DNA from: Lederbergia citrea
GTDB lineage: Bacteria; Bacillota; Bacilli; Bacillales; Bacillaceae_C
Length of the DNA stretch: 64,000 bases
Assembly (NCBI RefSeq): GCF_018343525.1
Contig: NZ_JAGYPH010000003.1
Span: 311,486-375,485, forward strand
Reading direction: 5' to 3'
Positions 49,835 to 58,301 of this stretch are shown piece by piece (position 1 is the first letter of the stretch; each line of letters starts with the position of its first letter). The notes under the pieces are model-generated. The model was not told the origin of the DNA and did not search any database. It was given only the letters and a program-made list of their open reading frames with translations. The translations under genes and the position numbers were made by a program.

Positions 49835-50998
49835 TTATTTTCCGAGCATTAACCGATGGTTGCCAAAAAGCTTTACAGCGATTGGAAAAAGAAAAGCAAT
49901 GAGCAGTACATAGCTTCCGGCTGCAATCGCAAATGCACTTGCAGTCAACTGGCCGCTAAAAGCATCACGGACGAACAAGAATAAGTTCATAACCGGCGCC
50001 AAATAGAGTGGAAGATTTAAAGTTTCACCAGCAAAAAACATGAATAACATCGGGAATGTAATAATACCGATCACCGGTGTAATATAGTAGCCCGCTTCTT
50101 TTACCGAATTTGCCAGCATACTTAAAATCATTTGCACTTCAGCAATGAATATAGCAAACAGGATAATTAACACAAGGCTCATGGTCACAAATTCAGCTGG
50201 ATTTATAATGGTTGCCAGCCCTTTTTTCAATTCTGTTGTAAAGTTCATGAGTAAGCTTATTACCCCAACGCATAGGAGTCCTGTAAAAATACCGAGCAGT
50301 GCAATGGTTAACCATTTTGCGATTAATATTTTCATTGGTTTTACCGGCGTAATAAGAAGTGCTTCAATCGTTTTCTTCTCTTTCTCCCCCGCAAAAAGCT
50401 CTGTTGCTGACGGATACGAGCCGTTGGCGATGGCAATAGGAATTAGCAAAGGTATCAAAATAGCGAGCATAAATGATGCTATCGCATTATCTTCATCTTT
50501 CGTCGCTTTTGCTTCAATCTGGAAAACTTCGACCACACTGCTGTCAATATTTTGTCCCGCTAGACGAAGTTGAACAGTATCTTGCTGCCATTTGGTGAAT
50601 GCTGCCATGGCTAAAGTAGATGCCTTGGAAGAATCTTGGCTGCCCGGATCGAAGATGATTTTAACTGGGACTGTTTCCTGTAATTCAAGTTTCCCTTTCC
50701 ATTCAGGATCGAGAGCGAGCCCAATCTGAACCTCTTTATTTTCGACTGCTTTTTGTACATCACTATAGGTTTCAATCGTAAAAGTCGGCAAATAGGTACC
50801 TATCTGTGCAAGCAATTCTGAATCTGTACCTGATTCGACCGCCATCGTAAACTCATCTTCATGATCGGAAGTTAGAATTTTATCATAGAAAATGGTCAGC
50901 CCAGCCATCATCAAAATTGGAAAAAGTACTAGCAACGTAATGCTTCGTTTATCCCGAAGAACATCTTTCATTTCTTTTAAAAAAATTGTTTTAAACAT
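49835..50998 (-). CDS. natB: ABC-2 type sodium/drug exporter permease, NatB-like
   Basis: Membrane subunit of an ABC exporter, 387 residues. Starts at ATG 50996-50998 ([19 protein letters not shown]), after AGGGGTG; the longer frame upstream lies inside natA. One helix at about 22-40, a large external domain (about 45-175), then six helices. The sequence ATELFAGEKEKKTIEALLITPVKP is the conserved cytoplasmic coupling segment of NatB-type permeases. NatAB extrudes sodium in B. subtilis. Overlaps natA by eight bases. Confidence 0.87.
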   Translation of the reverse strand: MFKTIFLKEMKDVLRDKRSITLLVLFPILMMAGLTIFYDKILTSDHEDEFTMAVESGTDSELLAQIGTYLPTFTIETYSDVQKAVENKEVQIGLALDPEWKGKLELQETVPVKIIFDPGSQDSSKASTLAMAAFTKWQQDTVQLRLAGQNIDSSVVEVFQIEAKATKDEDNAIASFMLAILIPLLIPIAIANGSYPSATELFAGEKEKKTIEALLITPVKPMKILIAKWLTIALLGIFTGLLCVGVISLLMNFTTELKKGLATIINPAEFVTMSLVLIILFAIFIAEVQMILSMLANSVKEAGYYITPVIGIITFPMLFMFFAGETLNLPLYLAPVMNLFLFVRDAFSGQLTASAFAIAAGSYVLLIAFLFPIAVKLFGNHRLMLGK

Positions 50999-51737
50999 AT
51001 AGATCACCCCTGACAACTTTAGATGTGAATAAATAGTTGAGATCGCGGCTGTTTTCTTGTGCGTAAAGCTCTTCAAGACCGCCCTGATAGACCAACTGGC
51101 CTTTATGGATCATAATGACATCTTCACAAAGCTGAGCAATTTCGTCCATAATATGAGTGGAAAACACAATCGTTTTCCCTTCACTTTTATACTGGTAAAT
51201 GAACTCTCGGAAAATGTTTGAAGAAGTAATATCAAGCCCTGTCGTTGGCTCATCGAACAGGACAATATCCGGATCATGGATAAGCGTACGTGCAATCGCA
51301 ACTTTTTGTTTCATACCTTTAGAGAAGCCTTCCACTTTTCGATCCAAGTACTTCCGCATGCCGAACCGCTTCGCAAGCATTTCTATTTGATTTTTAATAT
51401 CATGTGATGTCATCCCGTACAGGTTGCCGAAATACTCTAAATTCTCACGTGCTGTCAATCTATTATACAAGCCAGTTTCTGACCCAAAGAGGACACCCAA
51501 CCGTGAACGCACCCGCTCTTTATGTTCAAAAATATTCTGGCCTTCGAGCGTGACCGTCCCTTCATCTGGTTCAATTAACGTGCAAAGCATGCGAAGCAAC
51601 GTCGTTTTTCCAGCTCCATTTTCTCCAATCAAGCCGACAACATGCCCTTTTTTAATGTCCAGTGAAATATAATCGACGGCTTTTACTATTTGCTTTTTAT
51701 CTTTAAATTGTTTGGAAACCTTATCAACAACAATCAT
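50991..51737 (-). CDS. natA: ABC exporter ATP-binding protein, NatA-like
   Basis: ATPase of 248 residues. The start is ATG at 51735-51737 ([11 protein letters not shown]), since AAGGAG lies nine bases upstream. Walker [10 protein letters not shown], signature [10 protein letters not shown], Walker [15 protein letters not shown]-loop STHIMDE. Divergent from the LytTR/kinase pair, matching natAB with natKR in B. subtilis. Confidence 0.88.
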   Translation of the reverse strand: MIVVDKVSKQFKDKKQIVKAVDYISLDIKKGHVVGLIGENGAGKTTLLRMLCTLIEPDEGTVTLEGQNIFEHKERVRSRLGVLFGSETGLYNRLTARENLEYFGNLYGMTSHDIKNQIEMLAKRFGMRKYLDRKVEGFSKGMKQKVAIARTLIHDPDIVLFDEPTTGLDITSSNIFREFIYQYKSEGKTIVFSTHIMDEIAQLCEDVIMIHKGQLVYQGGLEELYAQENSRDLNYLFTSKVVRGDLYV

Positions 51738-51771
51738 GCCGTTCATCTCCTTATCCGTGATTCTTAATTGT

Positions 51772-51838
51772 ATTGTAAGACTAAACCTCATCTTCGTCTG
51801 CCATCCGGTCGCGAAAAGGGAGTTACATGTCGCGAATG
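51772..51838 (-). promoter_or_regulatory. natAB promoter with direct repeats for a LytTR regulator
   Basis: -10 TACAAT (51772-51777), 17-bp spacer, poor -35 CAGACG (51795-51800). Just upstream, GTCGCGAA occurs at 51808-51815 and 51829-51836 on the plus strand, 21 bp apart. Two helical turns between short direct repeats is the usual spacing for LytTR-domain regulators, so this is a candidate NatR activation site. Confidence 0.62.
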
Positions 51839-51916
51839 GGGCGAAAAACTTCATCAGCGGCTTTTACGAAAATGTTTTATAATATGGAATAGTATGGTAA
51901 AAGGAGACGTCATCGG

Positions 51917-52618
51917 ATGATCAAAGTGGGTATTGTGGATGACAGGGACATTGACCTTGATAAATTGAAGTTTATTTTAGAAGGCGAAGAGGATGTTAAA
52001 CTTATTTTTGCCACAACAAATCCTGAAGAAGCTTATAAAGAGATACAAAAAAACGAAATTGATTTATTAATCGCGGATATCGAAATGCCAGGGATTTCTG
52101 GATATGAACTCGCAGACTTGATTCAGACACACGGGCTGCTCATTACGGTCATTTTTGTCACAGCTAAAAGTGGGTACGCAGTCCATGCCTTTGAGCTGAA
52201 TGTTCATGATTATATTTTAAAGCCGTATAAAAAGGAACGATTACTGCAGGCGCTCAATAAATACAGGGAAAAACAGCATGCCGGCAACCTGACAGGAAGG
52301 CTTATCCTTAAGCAAAAAGGACATATTGAAATGATCCCGAAAAAAGATATCATTTTTGCGGAACGTACTGGCCGTTCAACAACCATACATACAATCAATG
52401 ATACATATGAAGCATACTTAACAATGAATGAACTCGAAGGAAGCTTGCGCGAGAATAATTTCATCCGCTCACACCGCTCGTTCCTTATTAATTTGCACTA
52501 TGTAAAAAGCTTTTCTATTTATACAAAAAAGTCATATAGCGTCTCTTTTGAAGGCACGAAGCAAATCGCGATGCTGACGAAAGAGAAAATGGATTATTTA
52601 CAAAAATATTATTTTTGA
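51917..52618 (+). CDS. LytTR-family response regulator, NatR-like
   Basis: 233 residues. Receiver domain with acidic residues at 8-9 and phospho-acceptor Asp54 in LLIADIEMPG, Lys in DYILKPYKKE; C-terminal LytTR DNA-binding domain from about residue 130 (GHIEMIPKKDIIFAERTGRSTTIHT ... FIRSHRSFLINLHYV). AAAGGAG precedes the ATG. It is followed by its kinase and is divergent from natAB, which it probably activates. Confidence 0.88.
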   Translation: MIKVGIVDDRDIDLDKLKFILEGEEDVKLIFATTNPEEAYKEIQKNEIDLLIADIEMPGISGYELADLIQTHGLLITVIFVTAKSGYAVHAFELNVHDYILKPYKKERLLQALNKYREKQHAGNLTGRLILKQKGHIEMIPKKDIIFAERTGRSTTIHTINDTYEAYLTMNELEGSLRENNFIRSHRSFLINLHYVKSFSIYTKKSYSVSFEGTKQIAMLTKEKMDYLQKYYF

Positions 52619-52630
52619 GGTGTGAAGCCC

Positions 52631-53545
52631 TTGATCATGCTCATTCCATGGATTGTTGCCATTGTGTGGACAGCTTCGATAAACAGTCTTATGATGACGG
52701 GCCTGCTTGTACCAGGAGCAATATGGCAGCTGTTTGAATTTAATAGAAAACCAGTTCCTTGTTCTTGGAAGGTCATTACTGCCGGGATGCATTCATCTTG
52801 GTTATTAGCTGCCATTTTAACAGATTCACCTTACATAACAGTTGGATTATTATTGCAGCTTGGGGCATTGAAGTTCATGTCTTTAAGTTTCCGCTCAGAG
52901 ATGGATAAAAATAAGGCGATGATTGGAAACTATGAGCAGCAAACAAACTTATTACATGAGCTAAGACAGCAGCGACATGATTTGCAAAAGTATACGGCCG
53001 TACTTCAGCATACGGAAAATATAGATACATATAAAAATGAAATTCGTGATCGCTATACGGAAATAGATGACTTATTACGAGGGGAATCCAATGTCGGGGC
53101 GGGCGTTCTTTTTTCCTATCATGACCAAGCGCGGGACAAAGGGATTTCGCTGGACTATCATATACAACAAGCTGTATCCGGTCTTCCCCTTTCTGACTAT
53201 GAACTTGTGTCTTTTATTAGTAATATGTTAACAAATGCGCTGGAAGCTGCTGAAGAATATCAAACTAAAACGAAAAAGCAGGCAGAAATTGTCTTCCATA
53301 GCAGGAAACAAACCGGCTTTTGGATCATTACTTGTAAGAATCATACCATGCCACTCGAAAATGAGACGATCGAACGAATCTATACAAAACGGGCACACAC
53401 AACAAAGGGTGGAAGCCACGAAGGTATCGGAACACAGCAAATCATGCGGATAGTGAAAAAGCATCATGGTGTTCTTGATTTTATTGCAGCCGAAAACAAT
53501 TTTACATTAAAAATTAAAATTCCTGATATGCAAAACGGGGGTTAA
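52631..53545 (+). CDS. GHKL-type sensor histidine kinase, NatK-like
   Basis: About 304 residues. Three to four N-terminal helices (residues 1-90), then a coiled segment with the phospho-acceptor in LLHELRQQRHDLQKYTAVL and a HATPase_c_5-type domain with N-box SNMLTNALEAAEEY and G-box GGSHEGIGTQQIMRIV. The start is uncertain: GAGG (52617-52620) fits TTG at 52631; GTG at 52622 is too close and ATG at 52637 is also possible. It lies 12 bases after the response regulator. Confidence 0.82.
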   Translation: MIMLIPWIVAIVWTASINSLMMTGLLVPGAIWQLFEFNRKPVPCSWKVITAGMHSSWLLAAILTDSPYITVGLLLQLGALKFMSLSFRSEMDKNKAMIGNYEQQTNLLHELRQQRHDLQKYTAVLQHTENIDTYKNEIRDRYTEIDDLLRGESNVGAGVLFSYHDQARDKGISLDYHIQQAVSGLPLSDYELVSFISNMLTNALEAAEEYQTKTKKQAEIVFHSRKQTGFWIITCKNHTMPLENETIERIYTKRAHTTKGGSHEGIGTQQIMRIVKKHHGVLDFIAAENNFTLKIKIPDMQNGG

Positions 53546-53549
53546 CAAC

Positions 53550-54308
53550 TTGGAAAATAATCAATGCGATGAGCAGACAGTCGTAGAAACATGTCTTTTA
53601 GCTGGCAGGATTATGATGCAAAGCGGTGCAGAGACATATCGTGTGGAAGATACGATGTTGCGTATGGCTTCATCATGTGGCTTGCCGGAAAGCCAGAGCT
53701 TCGTGACGCCTACAGGAATCATTTTTTCATTGGAAGGCCTAAACCCCACTCATTTTGTCCGGATCAGTGAACGGGGCACGGATTTAGAGAAAATTGCAAA
53801 AGTAAACGACATTTCCCGAAGAATGGCGAGCAAGGAACTAACAGCTAGAGAGGCTTTTTTAGAGCTAAAAAACGTGGACGAAGCGAATCTGTCATTCCCA
53901 ATCTGGCTTCAGATTATTGCAGCAGCTCTTGCAAGCGGTAGTTTTTTGATTATGTTCAAAGGTAATTGGTCAGATTTCACACCTGCATTGCTCGTCGGCG
54001 GTACAGGTTTCTCAATACTTCTGCTTACTCAACATTCTACAAAGGTAAAATTATTCGCCGATTTTTCGGCAGCGTTTGTTATCGGGCTGTTGGCGCTGTT
54101 TATGGTGAAAGCCGGTTTCGGCCTTGAGCTTGATTTGATTGTCATCGCGTCAGTTATGCCGCTTGTACCAGGGCTCTTAATTACCAATGCCATCCGCGAT
54201 CTCATGGCAGGCCATTTCGTATCGGGCGTCTCCAAAGGAGCAGAAGCCTTTTTAACTGCATTTGCGATAGGCGCGGGAGTGGCTGTCGTGTTTTCGTTAT
54301 GGCTATGA
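53550..54308 (+). CDS. Threonine/serine exporter family protein, N-terminal (YjjP/ThrE-like) part
   Basis: 252 residues. An N-terminal soluble region (about 115 residues, LLAGRIMMQSGAETYRVEDTMLRMA is the family signature) is followed by five helices. Together with the next gene it makes a split ThrE-type exporter (DUF1212 plus DUF3815). Starts with TTG after GGGGG and begins four bases after the kinase stop, so it is probably in the same transcript. Confidence 0.85.
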   Translation: MENNQCDEQTVVETCLLAGRIMMQSGAETYRVEDTMLRMASSCGLPESQSFVTPTGIIFSLEGLNPTHFVRISERGTDLEKIAKVNDISRRMASKELTAREAFLELKNVDEANLSFPIWLQIIAAALASGSFLIMFKGNWSDFTPALLVGGTGFSILLLTQHSTKVKLFADFSAAFVIGLLALFMVKAGFGLELDLIVIASVMPLVPGLLITNAIRDLMAGHFVSGVSKGAEAFLTAFAIGAGVAVVFSLWL

Positions 54309-54330
54309 TAATTGCGGAAGGAGATTGCCT

Positions 54331-54792
54331 ATGTCTTATTTTCTTACCCATCTAATATTAAGCTTCATCGCAGCCACAGGCTTCGGAATCATTTTTAACG
54401 CACCAAAGAAATCCTTGGTTCAATGCGGGCTCGTTGGGATGATCGGATGGATTGTCTACATCGTGATGTCTGATGCTGGTGTAGATGTTGTCCAGGCCGC
54501 CTTCTCTGGAGCTTTTACCGTTTCGTTGATTGGGCATGTGATGGCAAGACGTTATAAAACACCAATCATTATTTTCATTGTGGCAGGCATTATCCCCCTC
54601 GTACCTGGGGGATCTGCCTATGATGCGATGCGCCACGTCGTCAGTAATGATTATTCTGGTGCCATTCCGCTTGCAACGAAAGCTTTTATCATATCAGGAG
54701 CGATAGCCATGGGACTCGTGTTTGCGGAGGTGTTTGTGCAATTCGTGTTGAAAAGTGTAAGATACTTAATGAACAAACTCTCCAGCGGATAA
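54331..54792 (+). CDS. Threonine/serine exporter family protein, C-terminal (YjjB-like) part
   Basis: 153 residues, four to five helices, with PLVPGGSAYDAMRHVVSNDY, the conserved loop of the DUF3815 family. ATG at 54331 has AAGGAG seven bases upstream, so it is preferred over a TTG two codons earlier. It partners the preceding gene and is followed by a terminator. Confidence 0.85.
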   Translation: MSYFLTHLILSFIAATGFGIIFNAPKKSLVQCGLVGMIGWIVYIVMSDAGVDVVQAAFSGAFTVSLIGHVMARRYKTPIIIFIVAGIIPLVPGGSAYDAMRHVVSNDYSGAIPLATKAFIISGAIAMGLVFAEVFVQFVLKSVRYLMNKLSSG

Positions 54793-54806
54793 CTGGAGAG
54801 TTTGCT
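54775..54806 (+). terminator. Terminator of the kinase/exporter operon
   Basis: AAACTCTCCAG (54775-54785) pairs with CTGGAGAGTTT (54793-54803), followed by GCTCTTTTATTT. The stem includes the stop codon region of the preceding gene. Confidence 0.85.
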
Positions 54807-54809
54807 CTT

Positions 54810-54998
54810 TTATTTCTTGTTTTGATCCAATCTTCCTTTGAAATTTACCCGGTAGTTAATATAGTTGATGATCAAACCGAGGATCATGCCAACCGCGATT
54901 ACAATATAGCCGACATTCGTTTGCACTTTCAAGCCATACCAAAGAACAGCTATGTATAAAAATACTACGAGAATACGAATTAAAAAATATTTTTTCAT
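54810..54998 (-). CDS. Small two-helix membrane protein of unknown function
   Basis: 62 residues with two hydrophobic helices (about 6-22 and 30-48), a basic N-terminus (MKKYFLIRI) and a charged tail (NFKGRLDQNKK). A good ribosome binding site (GGGAGG) precedes ATG. Not recognised as a named family. It lies 19 bases after modB on the same strand and may be co-transcribed. Confidence 0.65.
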   Translation of the reverse strand: MKKYFLIRILVVFLYIAVLWYGLKVQTNVGYIVIAVGMILGLIINYINYRVNFKGRLDQNKK

Positions 54999-55017
54999 TA
55001 TTAAACCTCCCGTTTCT

Positions 55018-55674
55018 TCATGGCTTAACTAGCTTTACAGCCATAAGCATGGCGATCGAGATAAGGATTGTACATCCCACCCATAACCACGCCATTTTCA
55101 TATTACCAGATTCAATGGCGACATAGATGGCCGTTGGAATCGTTTGCGTTTTACCAGGAATATTTCCGGCAAACATTAGTGTAGCTCCGAACTCACCGAG
55201 CGCTCTCGCAAAGCTTAAAATGCCTCCTGAAATGATTGCTTTAAAAGACAGCGGTATTGTAACATACAAAAAAGCCAACCAATGTCCGGCCCCATCGACG
55301 AGTGCTGCTTCTTCAATATCTTTATCCACACTTTCAAACCCAGTCTTCGCAGATTGGTACATGAGCGGAAGTGCCACTACCGACGAGGCGATCACAGCGG
55401 CCCACCATGTGAACATGACTGGCTTGTTAAAAAACCATTCTATCACTTGTCCAAACGGACTATTTTTACCAAAGGCAAAGATTAATAAAAACCCAATTAC
55501 TGAAGGTGATAATACTAAAGGCAACAGAATCGCCGTTTCTACAATCGTTTTTCCTTTAAAATCAGTTTGCGCCATAAATCTGGCTACTAAAACTCCAAAA
55601 ACCAAAACGATTAAACCAGAAATACACGCAACTTCCAGTGATAATTTTATCGGAGACCAAAAATCAGTTGCCAT
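55018..55674 (-). CDS. modB: Molybdate ABC transporter permease
   Basis: 218 residues, five to six helices. The EAA loop is EEAALVDGAGHWLAFLYVTIPLSFKAI (about 120-147), followed by FARALGEFGATLMFAGNIPGKTQTIPTAIY, diagnostic of ModB. The start overlaps the modA stop by one base. No modC ATPase follows. Confidence 0.92.
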   Translation of the reverse strand: MATDFWSPIKLSLEVACISGLIVLVFGVLVARFMAQTDFKGKTIVETAILLPLVLSPSVIGFLLIFAFGKNSPFGQVIEWFFNKPVMFTWWAAVIASSVVALPLMYQSAKTGFESVDKDIEEAALVDGAGHWLAFLYVTIPLSFKAIISGGILSFARALGEFGATLMFAGNIPGKTQTIPTAIYVAIESGNMKMAWLWVGCTILISIAMLMAVKLVKP

Positions 55675-56441
55675 TATTCTTCCAATCCTTTAAAACCATA
55701 CTTTTTCAGAACGGTTAGCGCCTCTTCACTTTGTAAATATTGATAAAAAGTCGTGGCTTCATCCTGATATTTGCTGGTCTTTACAATGCCAAGTGGGTAA
55801 ACAATTGGTTCATGCATTTTTTCGTCAATTGCCGCTGCGATTCTTACTTTATTGGATGAAAGTGCATCCGTCCTATATACGATCCCTGCATCCACATTGC
55901 CTGATTCAACATATGTAAGTACTTGCCGGACATCCTTTGTGTAAACCAATTTCTTGCTGACCGCTTTCAAGACACCTTCAGCTTCCAACGCTTCCTCCGC
56001 GTATTTCCCGGCAGGTACTGAGTCTGGAGTACCAATGGCCAGTTTATCTATCCCCAGTAAATCCGCCAACGACTGAATAGTCTCGCTCGATTCAGCAGGA
56101 ACAATGAGCACGAGATCGTTCCCTATCAATATTGTTGAGTTCTGTTTTTCAATTAGACCTTCATTAACTAGTTCATCAAATTTATCGACTGCTGCTGAGA
56201 AGAATAAATCGACGGGAGCCCCTTGAGAAATCTGCTGCTTTAAGGCTCCTGACCCGCCAAAATTATAAAGGATTTTTGTATTTGGATGGTCTTTTTCAAA
56301 AGTATTTTTTATTTCACCTAGAGCTTCCTGTAAACTGGCGGCCGCTGAAATGGTCAATTCTACTTTTTTATTCGCGGGCTGACAAGCTGTCATTAAAGTC
56401 ATCAACAAAATTAATATTAATATTAACCTAAAACCTTTCAA
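55674..56441 (-). CDS. modA: Molybdate-binding lipoprotein
   Basis: Extracellular molybdate-binding protein of 255 residues. The start is TTG at 56439-56441, with GGGAGG ten bases upstream; this gives a proper signal peptide with lipobox LMTAC near residue 20. A longer open frame upstream runs through a terminator and the next gene and is not credible. Ligand-binding stretches are ISAAASLQEALGEI, LYNFGGSGALKQQISQGAPVDLFFSA, TPDSVPAGKYAEEAL and GNVDAGIVYRTDAL. Confidence 0.92.
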   Translation of the reverse strand: MKGFRLILILILLMTLMTACQPANKKVELTISAAASLQEALGEIKNTFEKDHPNTKILYNFGGSGALKQQISQGAPVDLFFSAAVDKFDELVNEGLIEKQNSTILIGNDLVLIVPAESSETIQSLADLLGIDKLAIGTPDSVPAGKYAEEALEAEGVLKAVSKKLVYTKDVRQVLTYVESGNVDAGIVYRTDALSSNKVRIAAAIDEKMHEPIVYPLGIVKTSKYQDEATTFYQYLQSEEALTVLKKYGFKGLEE

Positions 56442-56504
56442 TGCCTGCCATCCTCCCAATAATCTACTGATTCTACTATAAAGGAATCTACAGGAAATGT
56501 CATA

Positions 56505-56533
56505 ATAAAAACCGACCCTTGGAAGAGTCGGCT
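56505..56533 (-). terminator. Terminator after the FrnE-like gene
   Basis: GCCGACTC-TTCCAAG-GGTCGG stem followed by TTTTTATTATG on the minus strand. It separates modAB from the upstream pheA/frnE transcript. Confidence 0.8.
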
Positions 56534-56541
56534 TCATCAAT

Positions 56542-57270
56542 TTATTCTTTTTCACTTGGAATTGCACAGTTGCCATCTACACAACTCGCATCATCGGCAT
56601 CTCCAGATAAATCCTGAAGAACAGGAGCGGCATTTTCTTCCTGCCATACTTTTTCAAGTGCTCCGAGAAACGTTTCAGGGGGCTGAGCACCGGAAATCGC
56701 GTATTTTTGATTGATTACAAAAAACGGTACGCCACGCACTCCAATTTGCTGGGCGGTATTTTCATCATATCGTACGTCATCAGCATAAGCCTGTTCATCG
56801 TTAAGAATGCCGGTTGCTTCTTCTCGCTCAAGTCCCGCTGTTGCAGCAATATCCGCGAGTGTATCTTTGTCACTTAAATTCTTCGATTCTGTAAAATAAG
56901 CATATAGTAATTTCTCCGTGAGCTCGCTATCCTTACCTTTTGTCTTGGCGAAATGTACGAGCCTATGTGCATCAAACGTATTCGTTGGTTTCATATTGTC
57001 AAAATTGAACGTCAAGCCGACGCTTGCAGCTTGCTGACCAATTCCTTCGTTCGTTCTTTTAGCTTCTTCTACACTCATGCCATATTTAGCCGCGAGTACT
57101 TCATGGATTTTTTGATTGCTGTCCTTTGGAGAATTCGGGTCTAGTTCATAGCTTTTAAATTCCACTTCCACTTGATCGCGATGAGGAAAATTCGATAGCG
57201 CTTCTTCAAGCCGACGTTTCCCTATATAGCAAAACGGACATACAAAATCAGACCATACTTCTATTTTCAT
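56542..57270 (-). CDS. DsbA-family oxidoreductase, FrnE-like
   Basis: Cytoplasmic thioredoxin-fold protein of 242 residues. The active site is CPFC at residues 11-14 (WSDFVCPFCYIGKRRLEEAL), followed by a helical insertion and the cis-Pro loop RGVPFFVINQKYAISGAQP. It has an extra C-terminal tail with two cysteines, DDASCVDGNCAIPSEKE, as seen in FrnE-type proteins where a second cysteine pair aids disulfide exchange. It starts 25 bases after pheA and ends at its own terminator. Confidence 0.85.
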   Translation of the reverse strand: MKIEVWSDFVCPFCYIGKRRLEEALSNFPHRDQVEVEFKSYELDPNSPKDSNQKIHEVLAAKYGMSVEEAKRTNEGIGQQAASVGLTFNFDNMKPTNTFDAHRLVHFAKTKGKDSELTEKLLYAYFTESKNLSDKDTLADIAATAGLEREEATGILNDEQAYADDVRYDENTAQQIGVRGVPFFVINQKYAISGAQPPETFLGALEKVWQEENAAPVLQDLSGDADDASCVDGNCAIPSEKE

Positions 57271-57295
57271 CTCTACACCTCGTTTTTACTTTCTT

Positions 57296-58117
57296 TTATA
57301 ACCTTTTAGCATCATAGCTGCCAAGAACACGGACATGATGGCCGTATGTTTCCAAAATGGCGATAGCTTTTTTCAAGTTGTCCTCTTCTATACCCAGTGC
57401 CGCTTCAATGAAAAATCGATATGTACCTAATTTTTTCTTCGTTGGTCGTGATTCGATCCATGTGAGGTTGACTCCGAGCGATGAAAAAACGTTTAAGATA
57501 ATCGCCAGCAAGCCGGGACGGTCTTCAGTAGGCGTAATCAAAAGCATCGATTTAGACACATTCCGTACTTCATTTTGAAGTTTTGAAACGATTAGAAATC
57601 TCGTTGAATTGCATTCATGATCGTGGATATCTCTTTTTGCAATGTCCAAATCAAATGTTTTTGCAGCCCATTCAGACGCTACTGCACCAACATCCTCCCT
57701 GCCCTCTATCCGAACAGACTCAGCCGCATTTGCGGTACTGCTGTAATGCTTGGTTTCGGCTTGTATTTCCTTCGTGAATTTTCTGCACTGGGCCAATGCG
57801 GGCGGAATCGACCATATTTCCTTTATAGTTTCCAAACTTGCCCCTTTTACCATCAATAAATGTAATTTAACAGGTAGAATGGCTTCCCCTTCGATCCACA
57901 CATCGTAATTCACTAAACCATCGGTTGTCATCGTAATTGTGCCTTCGATTGCATTTTCAATCGGTACAATTCCTTTTTCCACTTGCTGCTCATCTACCGC
58001 TTCGAGCACGTCCACTATATTCCCATACGGGATCGGCTCAATATCTGTATTTGAAAAATAACGCATTGCCGCTTCTTCTGAAAAAGTTCCTCTAGGTCCT
58101 AAATAAGCTACTTTCAA
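57296..58117 (-). CDS. pheA: Prephenate dehydratase
   Basis: Phenylalanine synthesis enzyme, 273 residues. N-terminal catalytic domain: VAYLGPRGTFSEEAA, GIVPIENAIEGTITMT and the TRF motif in CNSTRFLIV. C-terminal ACT domain (about 195-273) with ESRPTKKKLGTYRFFIE for phenylalanine feedback. The start is TTG at 58115-58117 with AAGGAG ten bases upstream, not the TTG three codons earlier that abuts the ribosome binding site. Confidence 0.93.
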   Translation of the reverse strand: MKVAYLGPRGTFSEEAAMRYFSNTDIEPIPYGNIVDVLEAVDEQQVEKGIVPIENAIEGTITMTTDGLVNYDVWIEGEAILPVKLHLLMVKGASLETIKEIWSIPPALAQCRKFTKEIQAETKHYSSTANAAESVRIEGREDVGAVASEWAAKTFDLDIAKRDIHDHECNSTRFLIVSKLQNEVRNVSKSMLLITPTEDRPGLLAIILNVFSSLGVNLTWIESRPTKKKLGTYRFFIEAALGIEEDNLKKAIAILETYGHHVRVLGSYDAKRL

Positions 58118-58141
58118 AATGAACAAACTCCTTTTTATCTA

Positions 58142-58175
58142 CTTCGAATTCTCAAAATTATAATATAATTCGAAG
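58142..58175 (-). promoter_or_regulatory. Palindrome over the likely pheA -10
   Basis: CTTCGAATT (58142-58150) and AATTCGAAG (58167-58175) form perfect 9-bp arms around an A/T-rich centre that contains TATAAT on the minus strand. A promoter with an overlapping operator is plausible; the -35 is weak. The rest of 58118-58270 has no gene. Confidence 0.5.
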
Positions 58176-58269
58176 AAAAAGGACAGTAAAGCAGCTGAAA
58201 AATCGCTTCGGCTAATCCCCTGCTGCTTTGCGACGTGGTGAACATAAACTTGCTTGAATAAAGAGCACA

Positions 58270-58295
58270 TAAAAAGGACAGCAATAGCTGCCCTT
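58270..58295 (-). terminator. Terminator after ppaC
   Basis: AGGGCAGC-TATT-GCTGTCCT stem (58275-58294) followed on the minus strand by TTTTTATG. Confidence 0.85.
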
Positions 58296-58301
58296 CCACA
58301 A

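Noticed and set aside
55674-56576. A 300-residue ModA starting at 56576
   Set aside because: The extension would read through a terminator and the end of the neighbouring gene and would bury the signal peptide.
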